64,000 nt of DNA from Porites lobata (taxonomy: Eukaryota > Cnidaria > Anthozoa > Scleractinia > Poritidae): positions 3,683,501 to 3,747,500 of the forward strand of contig CALNXK010000016.1 in NCBI GenBank assembly GCA_942486035.1, in the 5' to 3' direction. Position 1 is the first letter of the stretch. Every line of letters starts with the position of its first letter. Shown here in pieces: positions 34,101 to 44,934 of the stretch. The notes under the pieces were generated by a model that had not been told where the DNA came from, did not search any database, and saw only the letters and a program-made list of their open reading frames with translations. Both the position numbers and the translations under genes were made by a program.

Positions 34101-37100
34101 ATCATTAACTAATCAGACTATGTATCATCTCACCATCACTGCTCGGCATTGCCAAAGCCAAAAGACAGGCCACACCACAAAATGTCATGTAGGAGGAGTA
34201 AGTCAAACGGCGACCAAATCTGCCCAATACAAATTAGAATTACAACAAAATAACACACTCCACAACTTGATTTAAGGAGATGCGATGGATAGTGTAAGGA
34301 GAGGCAGACACCCATATAGTGTGCGCCACTGTAGAGTTCAAGATGGGCCTCTCGCACGGGTTTTCTGTCCCAGGGTCGTAGACATGCCAAAAAGTCTAAA
34401 ACAATGTCAGGAAAAGTAGGTTTTTATTCTGATGGCTAGCCTTCTTAGACATATATTTTTCGTGAGGCACACAAACGAAACTTCAGTGTATGCTCTAAAA
34501 CAAATTCGGGCCTGTGTCGCTTTTGCACCTTTTTCTGTCCATCTTGCTACCCCCTCAAAGTATTTGTGCCGCCGTGGACCTACCTGTAAAAAACAACAAA
34601 CACCCCAAATTTGAATAGAAGCGAGAGGGGAAGGGTACACTGAGATTCTTTTGTCTTCCGAAGTACCCCATTTAAGGAAAGTGTCTCAACAATTTTGTCG
34701 CCGATTGTGGCTAAACTTAGCAGTTTCAATCGACCAACATCAACGTTCGGCAATACTTTAATGAACTGTAAAACGATAGCTTCGATTTTTAAACAACGTT
34801 TTTTTATTAGCCTTTCTCACATCTCAAATCATTGCAATGCACGGCTCATCTTAACACAAACGTCGGGTGATTTTCCTTTCAACTTATGGCTACTTTATTA
34901 TTCCAACAGGCAATTTGGTGATAGCTGTTTCGCACCTTTGCAAGCAATAGCAAGATACAGCAACAGCTGGGAAGTCAACCACAAGCAGTATAAAGAAATT
35001 AAGGTACATATTCCCTGCCAGATTCCTAACATTGTAGTTCAGTCCATAGAAAATCAAGGCGTTGGCTATCCTGAAAGGGAAAAATAGCTAAATTAGTACA
35101 CTTTTTTGCACAATACCGTCTGTTTCTGAGCTGAGGATAGGCCGGGACAGAACTTTTTTTACGCTGGGGGCGATTTGGACCTAAACGAGCGTTGGGTGGT
35201 TCTGTTTCTATTAGCTTACAACAAATGACTTCAAGAATGACCTTTTTGAGGTTAGTGGATACATTCAGATGGAAGTAAAAGTAGTAATAACTAAAATGTC
35301 CATGGACAAGTTCAAAAAAGCGCACAAAGTGAGGGCGAAAGGGAATCTCAATGAACGATGACCAGACAGTTGGCCTTTCCGCGTCAGATAAGTCGGATAA
35401 AGGATCTTATTTCCAAGAATTCGAAAGACTGGTCTGAAGAGTGTGAATCCAACCTGGAGTTCAATTAACCCATCGGTTCAAGCTGGCGGAAAATTGAATC
35501 AAAATAGCAGAAAGGGTCTTTAAAAATTCGGGAATATATTCAGCATTTTTCAAGTCCCACATCCTTAAGCTAAAAAAGTGAAAATAAAATAGTAATTAAG
35601 AAAGCAACCCGTTGCAGATAACCATAATTTAAGACTGCATGATTCTTAAAACGAATATCATAGAAGGAACGGCAAGAAATTTCTCAAACAAATTTCGATA
35701 GGCAATTGACAATAACAGCCCACGAAAAAGAACGTTTCGACCATTCGTTTTAATATAGCTGAGTGGAGTGCTTCATGTCTACTCAGAGTAGTCCCATCAC
35801 TGTTAAATCGTCATCCTCTCTCTATGTCAATAGTCAGCTCAGTGGAAGTCGCCGAACCTTCTACCGGCCGGTTTGGTTTTCGACCGAGCGGAGGCTGCAT
35901 TTGTGGTCTTTCATTTCCACAGCTTTGCGAAAAAAAAGTGATCTCACTATTGATCCCAATGGAAGTCGAACAGTGGAGTTGTTTGAAAATGAAAAGAGCG
36001 CGCAAAAATCGAACGGAAGTAATCTTATTCAAGCAATTATTAGGCCAGATTGTTTAATGAGCGAGGGAGTGTTTTTAATCGCCTTTTTGTCGACTAATAT
36101 TTTTCGTTTAGAGGGGACACTTGAAGAAGCTTTAACTTCGAGGGAACTTGATCGATTGACTTAGAATTTGGGGTAATGTTACTTTAATGTGTAAGCAACA
36201 AAATCATGTCGGGGAATTTTTTATCTCGTAAACGTTTTTTGTTGACATGCATTTTTGTACGATCAGCCAACTTCTTTTTAACGTTATTTTCAGTTGGTAA
36301 CTTTCAAAAATGGGAAAACCGCGACGCGCTTTTTTAGGGCTTTGACTACCTACTACAAATCAAATCAGTGACAAATAAAGAGTGCTTTGAGTTTCAGCTT
36401 TCGAAAGCTGATTCGGACGCTCGCATTAAAAAATCCTAAAAAAGATTGACAGTGCAATTTTTCAAAAAACTGTTGGATTATTAAGAAAGCCAGTAAAGCT
36501 TGCGCGTGAGACACCTCTGAAGGAATCCAGTAACCTGAAGGTTCAGCCGGGGCAGAGGAGTAAGGACCGAGTAAACTTTTAATTCTTACCAGTTGGGGAA
36601 CATGATCAAGCTCCGCTTCCGTAACTTGGGTGTTCTCATGGTGTCAAGAATTCCGTACTTCTCGTCAACAGACTTTCTTGCGTCGTTCTTCCTAACCTCC
36701 TGTATGGCGTGTTTGAGGTGTTTAGAGTCCACAGTCACGTGATTGTACTTAGCGTATTTAAGTAACACCTCGTGCGCTTCTTCTAAGTGGTTGTTAGCAA
36801 TAAGCCAACGGGGAGAGCGAGGAATCCACCTGAAAACAAGTAATTTCCGAATGCCAAAAGAAAGTCATTTTGTTTTATCGAGTTTTATACAAATTCCAAT
36901 GGGAGGAAAATGGGTCATACAATTAAAGTAAGATGTAAGTAAGTGTGTAGTCTTCAGTATTTCGATTTATGTTGTAGTGGGTATCATATATTTTAAGACA
37001 AAGAAAGGGACTGTCCATAGAAGCAACAACAAGCAAATAACCGAGACAAAAATGGAAAAGAAACCATTTACGTTATAATCATGATAATGGAACAGAAAAG

Positions 37101-39463
37101 TTTCGGATTTGCTTCTTACCACGAGCAAGTTTTTTTTAAGTGCTTACCAAACTGCTTCCCTAATTTTTCGGTCAATCATGATTTTTGCTCGTCAGCTTAA
37201 ATGTTCCTTCCCTGAGCTACCTTTGTGACATTTACTCGATGTTGCTATCATCCGCTCGTTCCTGCGAACAGACTCACACTGAAAATCGGTCCTGGTCTCA
37301 AAGTAACTTAAGAATGGCAAATGAAAGCCATTTTATGCTGCTAAGGTGGGCACGAAGTTCTCCCTTAGTGTTTGAACATGTGGCAAGCTAATCAAGTGCT
37401 GCCTAGATAAAAGAGAAATGTGGTTCAGCTATTCTTTACTAAAGGAGATGAATCACTCACCACCAAGCGACGAGTGGCAAAAAGCTTGGTAACGAGACAG
37501 CTAACATGAGGTGTCGCCAATTTGGGATCAAGTAAGCAAGTAAGGCAAGAACACATCCTCCAACGCTTAGAAATAGCATGTTTATCATTCCAATGAACGA
37601 TCGATGGACAGTAACAACCATTTCCGCGCAGTAAACAAATCTGACCAATAAACAGCCGATGGTCCCAGCACCAGCGAAAAACCGCAAGAGTGAAAAAAGC
37701 GATAGGCAGTCCGCAACACCAGAAGCCACTGCAAAGGTCGCCTGTCGAGCAAGAACAGGGGGAGCCAAGCAAATATTATTCATGTAGCTGACAGTCCCCT
37801 CAGTTAACTTACTCCGCTATGACTGAAAGAAAGATTGATCTCCATGTTTACGGAAAACGACAGAAATGACCACGTCATCAATTTTACCGACATTTTTCAC
37901 GTTTGCCGTTTTCGTCGTCAAGAGTTTGGTCCTCTCGTTCAAGAAAAACATAAGTAAAAGCTGACGTTTTTGTCGTTGTCTAAAGAATAGTTAACGTTTT
38001 TGAAGAAGTCGTTTTTTATGATGACGCCAAAGTCTTACTAACAAAAACGTTAAGTTCCACCAAGAAGGTGGAGCATAGCAAAGGTACATTAATGAAAACG
38101 TGCTGGTCAGTGTGTCACAGGATAATAAAATTATATCATTCGCGCAGTGTTCCATCTGAAAACTTTGCAAGATTATTCTGACCTTGTATTGCCATCACTC
38201 GCTTTATATGATATACAAGAAAGTTTATCCTCTTCTTCAAATTCACTATATCTGCTACACACAGACAGGCTACTTAGATGATGGTTTTCATAAGCTTTAA
38301 TTCATCCCAGCATGTTTATAAAGCCCCAACCAAATAAGGCGGACCCCTACCCCTCCCCCCTCCTCCCCGTACAATAATCCACAAAACACGGACACTGTTA
38401 CCCTTCAATGAATAAGTGAAATGTTCCTTTTACGTTCGATCTGTATTTAAACCCCTTTTTGATAATTACAGTCTTTTATAAAATGTATGGAACTTTACAC
38501 TCCTCTGTCTTTGTGGTGGTAATAGTTTCTTATGAAAATTGATCTCGTACCTTTTGCTCATTTCCTCACGAGTTCGTCGAGAAACTTAGAACGATGGCGA
38601 GAGTGCTAAGCAGGCTAAGTATTACTATAAAGGAAAAAAAATGCTTACCAGAAATCCAATGCTCATGAAGAATGAGAGTTTCCTTCCGAAGTGATCAGAA
38701 ATGCTGCTAAATGCAATGGCGCCAACCAGCAAGCCTGCCATATACACAGCTTGAGTCATTGCTTTGAGATGCCGCCGGTCACAGAGAAGATGCCACTGAA
38801 AAATAAGTCTTAATTTTTAATAGTAAGTTTCCCTTTTAAAGGTCACCTTTGAGTAAAAACATCGAAGTGTGGCCGTCTTAGTGCGGTTTAGTTCACTCGA
38901 GTTTGCGTGACAAGCCAAACATTGGAGACTTTGATCGAACATTCGTCACTTTCGAAGCTTTTTAAAAGGGGTCCACTATATCGTGTAATCACTGAACGCC
39001 TTTCCACTGCCGCACTAGGGATATTTCAACAAATTGGTGGAATAAATGCACATTATTTTGGTTGAACATACTGTTTATCAATGTGTCAGACTACGTTTGC
39101 GATGAACACTTATCAAATAAACAACGAATTTACTCATTATAATTTATATACCTCGGAGACAGTGCTAGTAAATGGACCTTGAAAATCGTACTTTTGGCAA
39201 CTTGGGCAGCATTTTCCAGGATCGCAAGTCTCATTTTCAGGCGCGGAAACACATGAGAAACGCGGCGAGGCAGCGTAGAAGACCTGAATCAGAAGTTGTG
39301 CTCCGGTAGGAATGGAGATCAGACAGAGGAAGGCGTATAAGGCGACCTGATAACGGCCAAATCCTCCAGTGAGCCTTAAAAGGTCATCAAACTCGTAAAT
39401 TTTGTTTTCTTTGTCTTTCTTGGTAGATTCTTGAAAATCGGCTGTTTCATTCATTTCAGTCAT
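30183..39463 (-). CDS. Gene C: SLC22-family organic ion transporter, 541 aa
   Basis: Nine exons: 39463-39152, 38795-38649, 37741-37461, 36829-36590, 35070-34936, 34219-34134, 33373-33265, 30616-30544 and 30425-30183. All have GT-AG borders and the frame and phases match throughout. The product is a 12-helix major facilitator of the plasma membrane moving organic cations, anions or zwitterions; the substrate cannot be predicted. Marks: a Cys-rich extracellular loop after TM1 ending in CDRRH; the MFS signature SDHFGRK after TM2; IPRSPRWLI before the central loop; FGRRLTYS; YTAELYPTVIRNNGVG; and a WLPETL C-terminal motif. Length is normal for the family. Long introns 4 and 7 hold several transposons. 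It is head-to-tail with a decayed copy and gene E. Confidence 0.9.
30703..32048. mobile_element. About 1.35-kb insertion in intron 7 of gene C
   Basis: The homologous intron of the decayed copy (about 41000) runs straight through from 'ggatattta' to 'aatatctccaag'. Gene C instead has about 1.35 kb between 'ggatatta' and 'aatatctgcaag'. The inserted sequence contains inverted 'gaggtgaatagtggc' / 'gccactattcaccgag' words and 'tagtatatac' motifs. It has no recognisable transposase. Exact ends are approximate. Confidence 0.65.
32124..32475. mobile_element. 352-bp foldback MITE with 8-bp target duplication (hAT-like)
   Basis: It is near-palindromic: it begins CCATCCTCGGAGACCC and ends in the inverted GGGTCTCCGAGGATG. 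GGAAAAAG flanks both sides (32116-32123 and 32476-32483). The decayed SLC22 copy has one 'ggaaaaaagcg' at the equivalent site near 41068. An 8-bp duplication is characteristic of hAT-type insertion. Confidence 0.8.
33395..33497. repeat. ATA/ATG trinucleotide microsatellite
   Basis: Imperfect 'aataataatgatgatgat' tract in gene C intron 6. The homologous tract in the decayed copy is shorter (about 42030-42086). Confidence 0.8.
33498..33885. mobile_element. MITE with 'GGTAACAG...' inverted ends plus adjoining repeat and microsatellite
   Basis: 33498-33641 begins 'ggtaacaggactgagtggag' and ends in the inverted 'gttctgttacc'. Both sides contain 'ccaattcggtctgta'-type words. An AT-rich repeat and a second trinucleotide tract (about 33838-33880) follow. 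The block is absent from the homologous intron of the decayed copy. Confidence 0.6.
37100..37391 (+). repeat. Dispersed repeat, copy 1 (inverted copy at 43752-44115)
   Basis: 'ggtcaatcatgat', 'gagctacctttgtgacattt' and 'actcgatg' match, in opposite orientation, the stretch at 43752-44115. It lies in intron 3 of gene C. A partial frame is shared, but no protein family is recognised. Confidence 0.5.
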
Positions 39464-39519
39464 TTTGGCTTATTCTATGTGGTAAGCAAATTCAACTAAA
39501 AACCCAGTCCAGGGCCGCA

Positions 39520-39527
39520 ATATATAT
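39520..39527 (-). promoter_or_regulatory. Possible TATA element of gene C
   Basis: An ATATATA tract on the minus strand about 60 nt upstream of the gene C start codon. The position would leave a short 5' UTR. Composition alone could produce it. Confidence 0.25.
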
Positions 39528-39859
39528 CTGGTGTCATGTCACGACCTTTTTGCTTCATTGAAAATCATTGAATAATTACTTATTAGTTACTTAGCTCATC
39601 GTCACGGAAGCAAATCAGATGATTGTTTGCGTGTTTTGGATATTGTTCTATCACACAACACTCTCACCTCGCACTCATTGAATATATTCATTTATAGAAG
39701 AGTTGATCGAGCGCCTTCAAATAGAAACTTGGTGCTTGCAAGCGAATCAATCAAAGTGGGTCCTTTACATTTCTACCACATAGCCTGCAAGCAAACTCTC
39801 TGGGAAGCTTTAGCCCCTAGAGAACTTGCTTGTAGGCAAGGTATCACACCAAAGGACGA

Positions 39860-40065
39860 GAGGAAAGGAAAGCCCGGGGATACTCCCTATAGTTGCCTAT
39901 ACGGTGAGGCTACGTCCGAAGGGGTACATGTTTCCGTCAAAAATGGTATATAAAAGGGTAAGGGATTGGACCTCGGGGTGGAGCCTCCCCGTACAAGATT
40001 TCGTCGAGTACCCCTCCTGGGAAGGAAAGTGCTCCAATACATTTCGGCCAGTATTGCGACTATTC
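39860..40065. repeat. Foldback repeat ('cctatacggtgaggct' / 'gtggagcctccccgtac')
   Basis: The left half (ggggatactccctatag, tacggtgaggctacg) is inverted in the right half (ggagcctccccgtaca, gagtacccctcctggg). Related words occur at 46745-46850, about 50340-50660 and about 59635-59700. No coding function. It separates gene C from the decayed copy. Confidence 0.55.
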
Positions 40066-40498
40066 TAACTATTTCATGATCAGGTTCTGGCATTGTGCTT
40101 CAGACAAAATGATTTGACAAAAACTGAATAGTCGTCTGAGGTTTCTTCCAAGCGTTACTTTGACAACTAGCTATCTGTGTTGCACTAATTTTTCATGTGA
40201 GAGAAGTCCCAGCTTTAAAGCTAGTAAGGTTCAGGGCCAGCTTAAATTGAACCTCTTTCCCATTTTTGACATCTGCCCCCAGAATTATTACATTAGTAAA
40301 ACTGTTAATAGTATTCTTGTAAATAATACTTAGTATAGTTTTCAAAGATGCATTATAATTATAGAACATGCAGTCAAACAAGACTTTATTGAGGTATGCG
40401 ACGTTTTCAAAACGTCTTTCAAGTTTACGCAATGCGGAAAATAAAAAAAAAATTATGACGTAACCTTTCTAAGTATGTAATTATGTTTTTAGACTACA

Positions 40499-43353
40499 CT
40501 AAAGTTGCATCTTCTCCTTCCTTTGCCACTTCTTTACGACCGCGTGGACCCTGGATCTGAGGCTTTTTACAACAGAAAGGTTGTAATCCTCGTCCCATGC
40601 CTCTGCTTGCTCCACGGTCTGTGGCATCTCTGCTGTTAAGGTTTCTGGTAACCAAAACGCCAAAATACCAGCAGCCAGGTCCACAACACCAAATATAAGT
40701 AACGGGAATGTTTTCCACAAATTTGGAAGGTCGGCCTGAAAAGGTATAAAATAACTAAATATCAAAATATCAAAGCGATCGCTATCAGGTTAAGGCAAAG
40801 TAAAATATTATAGAAGAGAGAATACTGAACAAAAAAATTACCAAAAGGACGACATATGGAGAAACTATTCCTCCAACCCGAGCAACCATTGAGCACAATC
40901 CTACACCGTTGTTCCTATCAAGACGTAAATAAAATAATGTTTTAAGCAATGAAGAAGCATTACTAACGACAAAGCCATAACACAGAACCACCTAAAGGAT
41001 ATTTAAATAATATCTCCAAGTGTTGTCAGTCGCAAATATAAACTAGTTTTCAAAAACGTTCATAGATGGAAAAAAGCGAAAAAAATTCAAATTACCTGAA
41101 AAATGGTAGACTGCGAGGAGTCCGTCTTTTCTCTTAAGATCTGTCGAGTTCTCAGACATGGTGCGTCCCCAGCGACTTTGAAGAAAATGGGAGACTGCTC
41201 GCAGTGTAGAAAAATGGGAATTCGAATATACATTTAAAGCGAGATGCTAACATAACTAGTTGGGAATTCCCCCTGCGTTAGCGTTTAATCAGTTTGGTGT
41301 TGCGTAGGGGTATTCTTAAGCTCCGAACGCTCATTTGGAGGGATCTCCAAATCTAGAGGGGCAAACGTGTTCTTAACTACGGGATTGCCACGGCGTAGGC
41401 TTCCTCATCTTCTCTTAAGAGTTTCTCAACACTTGGCGCTTATTCCCGCCATTTGTCCCCAAAACTGGTAGCGTTAACATAAACGTCACACCTGCTTCTC
41501 TCTTATTCGTAATATTTCAAGCCAAATGTAACGTAATAATCGAGCCTCGCCCCATATAATGTAATCCAAGGCAGTCTTGGACTCTGGATTCCAAAGCCCA
41601 GGATTCCAGATTACGCCAGCAAAATTTCCCGGATTCCGGAATGTGTGTTACCTTTCATGGGGCGACCAACCGGGTAAAGATCAATGTCGCAAGTACCGTG
41701 CGTGGCGCAAAAGGGAAGGGAAAAGTGGGAAATGGAGTGTGCGAGGACTCGAATGGGGCGCGAAAAAGGGAACATTGACTTTCAATTGATCATTAGAAGG
41801 GCAACTAGCTTGTTAGACTGTGAGACTCCATACCTTATTACAGTCGGATAAAGCTCAGCCGCATACACACTGACAGAGCTGAGGTGAAGGTAGAAATTAC
41901 GAAAAACTTTGCAACCATCACGAAAATGACAACGGCGACTTGGTATTCTGAAAATTTAAACTCAAGATTATTTAACACTTGTTCAAGACTGAAGCGGAAG
42001 AGAAATGCGGCAGTTGGGTTTGTTGTAATGATCATGATGATAATAACAATGATAATGTTAAATAATAATGATAATAATAATAAATAAAGATCCCTTCGGT
42101 CCCCAAGACAATTTAAAAATCCTCCTTACAGTGACATGAGAATTTGTAAACATTCATTCTATATATAACAGATCAATGAAACGTACCCGTAGTGCAAGCT
42201 AATGCTCCAAACTGTGAAGAAAGCAAAGGCTTAAGTGAAAGACGAATGAATTAACATAGAGACTTACTCTAGGAGTACGTTTAAGATAACAGAGAGTTGA
42301 CTGCAATCGGGGAACCGTAACTTCTATTGTCATTAACTAGTCAGACTAGGTATCATCCCACCATCACTACTCGGGATTGCCACAGCCGAAAGACAGGCCA
42401 CACCGCAAAATGTCATGAAGGAGGAGTAAGTCAAACGGCGACCAAATCTGCTCAACACAAATTAAAATTACAACAAAATTAACACACCCCACGACTTCAT
42501 ATAGGAAGATGAGATGGATAATGTGAGGAAGAGGCAGACACCCAGATGGACCTCTTCAGAGTTCGAGAGGGGCCTCTCGCACTGGTTTCTTCTCTCAGGG
42601 TCGTAGAAAGGCGAAAAAGTCATTCAATATCGGGAAAAGTATTTCTCTATTCTAACATTTTTCGTGAGGCACACAAAAGAAACTTCAGTGTAAACTCTAA
42701 AATGGATTCGGGCCTGTGTCTCTTTTGCACCTTTCTCTGTCCATCTTGCTGTCGTCTGTTAGTTGCTACAACGCTTTACCTCTATAATATAGAAGCTATA
42801 ATCGGCGACAAAATTTAATTTTAGACGCTTTTACTTAAAGAGCCTTTGCAACAATTTACCGCTTTTAAAAAGGATAAATGAAACTTTCCCTCCCCTACCC
42901 CCTGAAGGCGATGATATGCCGCTGTCCGAGCTACCTGTGAAAAACAACAAACACCCCAACTTTGAATAGAGGGGAGAGTGGCGGGGTACACTGAGATTGT
43001 TTTGTTCCCCGAAGTACCCTATTTAAGGAAAGTGTCTCAACAAGTTTGTCGCCGATTGTTGCTAAAAATAGTAGCTTCGATTTTCAAATAACGTTTCTCA
43101 CATCTCCAAATCATCGTAATGCAAGGTTCATCTTCACACAAACGTCGGATGGTTTTCCTTTCAACTTATGGCTTCTCAATTTTTCGAACCGTCAGTTTTG
43201 TGGTAGTTATTTCTCACCCGTTGCAAGCAATAGCAAGATACAGCAATAGCTGGGACGTCAATAACAAGCAGTATAAAGAAATTAAGGTACATATTCCCAG
43301 CTAGGCTCCTGATATTGTAGTTCAGTCCATAGAAGATCAAGACGTTGGCTATC
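40499..43353 (-). pseudogene. Truncated, frameshifted SLC22 copy (psi-D)
   Basis: It contains homologues of gene C exons 5-9 in the same order: about 43353-43219, 42443-42355, 41950-41838, 40918-40848 and 40739-40499. The introns are also similar. Damage: an extra base at the exon-5 donor (CAACGGGTGAG versus CAAAGGTGCG); a net 5-bp insertion in exon 7 that abolishes YTAELYPT; a 1-bp loss in exon 9 that garbles the last residues; and absence of exons 1, 3 and 4. It cannot encode a working transporter. It is a tandem duplicate of the gene C 3' half including its 3' flank (about 29600-35090 against about 40140-43375). Confidence 0.85.
41106..41208. mobile_element. 103-bp hAT-like MITE with perfect 8-bp target duplication
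   Basis: The ends are GTAGACTGCGAGGAGTCC and, inverted, TACACTGCGAGCAGTCTC. GAAAAATG flanks both sides (41098-41105 and 41209-41216). Gene C has a single GAAAAATG at the orthologous site (32507-32514), so the empty site is visible in the same window. Confidence 0.85.
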
Positions 43354-43751
43354 CTGAACGGGAAAAAATAGCTAAATTAGTACACTTTTTATGACTGGCA
43401 AGCCTTATGCGAGCCAACGCACTATTCTCTACAATAGCGGGAAAAAGTCAAACTTTGTCGGATGTAAGATCAGAAACATGCGCATTCGATTGGTTTTCTT
43501 ATTATCCGGGATATTCACTCCTTTGCGATGACATCAAGTAAAACGTAAGTGGACGAGATCAAGAGATTTCGAGTAAATTTCCAGAAAGCAAGCAGATTAT
43601 GAGCGAAGTGAGCGTTTAGTAATTGCTTTTTTTTATTTTCTAGACGTCTTTATTTGCTTGTGGAAGTATTCATCAAGGTCTCGATCCAGAGCGTTTTAGT
43701 GATGAATCTCGAGGAAGACGAGAGATTTATGTGAGTGTCTTATATGCTGCT

Positions 43752-44115
43752 CTATTTGCCGATTCGTGAATAAATGGAGGTACAAAGATATCGATCAAAT
43801 CCTCCTTCATGGAGATAGTTTTTCTCTGTGCATTCAGCACAAATGATGTGTACGCAAAAATTCTTCTGTTGGGAGTAAACTGCTGACTTAAGCTTGCTGG
43901 TCTCGGTGTAAAAGAGAGGAGAGGTAAGCAAACCAGGTTTGCGTTTAAAGCGACTTCGGTACCACATACAATTAATCAAAGATAGCAGCAGCATCGAGTA
44001 AATGCCAAAGAGGTAGCTTAGAAACGGAACGTTAAACTGAAGGACAGTAATCATGATTGACCGACAAATTAGGGAAGTAGTTAGGTAAACGCTTTAAAAA
44101 ACTCGTTTTTAGAAG
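43752..44115 (-). repeat. Dispersed repeat, copy 2 (inverted relative to 37100-37391)
   Basis: It matches 37100-37391 in the opposite orientation (tcggtcaatcatgatt, agctacctctttggcattta). It carries a 100-codon open frame with a hydrophobic stretch and a later Cys/His-containing part. I recognise no family and treat it as repeat-derived. Confidence 0.45.
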
Positions 44116-44650
44116 CAAATCAGAACCTTATCTGCTTTAGTCTCATGCTACACGAATGATTTCGTTACCACCTATGATTCGGTTATTTGCTAGGGGTTTA
44201 TCATTGCTTTTTTGGGCGGTTCGCCTTTCCATGTTAAAATATACAATACCCAACACAACAGAAAACGAAGTACAGAAAAATAAAGCCTATAAGACCATCT
44301 TACGTTTTATTTAAATTGTATGAGCCATTTTATACCCTTAGAATCAGTTTCAATCTCGTTAAAACAACACTTTTTTGGCATACTTTTAGCTTAGCAGGTT
44401 CTTAAAACCAGGTTCTTAGTCGCGGGTTTTTACTGTATTTAACCCACTTTTTGCTGCTTAAAGTCACCGGCTCTTCTGTCTATATAGTAGTCTTTCATAT
44501 AACGATTGATTTATTATCTCTTAGCCTGCGTAGCGGGGCGTTTCCACGACGAGTTCTGAGTTCGAGAAACTTGGAACGAGAGCAAAAAAGAGGACGTGTT
44601 TCCTACGAAGTCTAATTATCACTGTATAAAGGGGAAAAAGAAGATGCGTA

Positions 44651-44702
44651 GTAGAAATCCAATGCTCATGAAGAATGAGATTTTTCTTCCAAAGTGATCA
44701 GA
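44651..44702 (-). pseudogene. Orphan fragment of SLC22 exon 2
   Basis: The stretch encodes SDHFGRKISFFMSIGFL-like sequence, matching the end of gene C exon 2. The GT donor has been lost (CTACTACG instead of CTGGTAAG). It shows that the decayed copy once included more 5' exons, or that a second partial copy existed. Confidence 0.75.
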
Positions 44703-44934
44703 AAATTGTTGCATAAGTGTAATATGAGTGTTTTGTATTCGATTCAAGAAAGTGAAACCTATTTAAGGCAGACACTGATGCCAATGTCTGCAAATTAGAG
44801 GGTTTTTGTGTACAGAACATATAGGAAGATGAGTGTGCAGGGTGTCTTCACTAAGTGCAGCCTTCCCTTTACTATGCTGTAGTATGCTTCGTGCCACTGA
44901 ACAGTGTCATCAAACAGAAAGTACACTTTCTCTA

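Noticed and set aside
35763..36164. 133-codon plus-strand ORF in gene C intron 4
   Set aside because: No recognisable domain, overlapping frames on both strands, and words shared with other noncoding repeats near 39800. Probably repeat-derived.
43752..44054. 100-codon ORF with a hydrophobic stretch that could suggest a membrane protein
   Set aside because: It lies in a dispersed repeat that also occurs inverted at 37100-37391, with no recognisable family.
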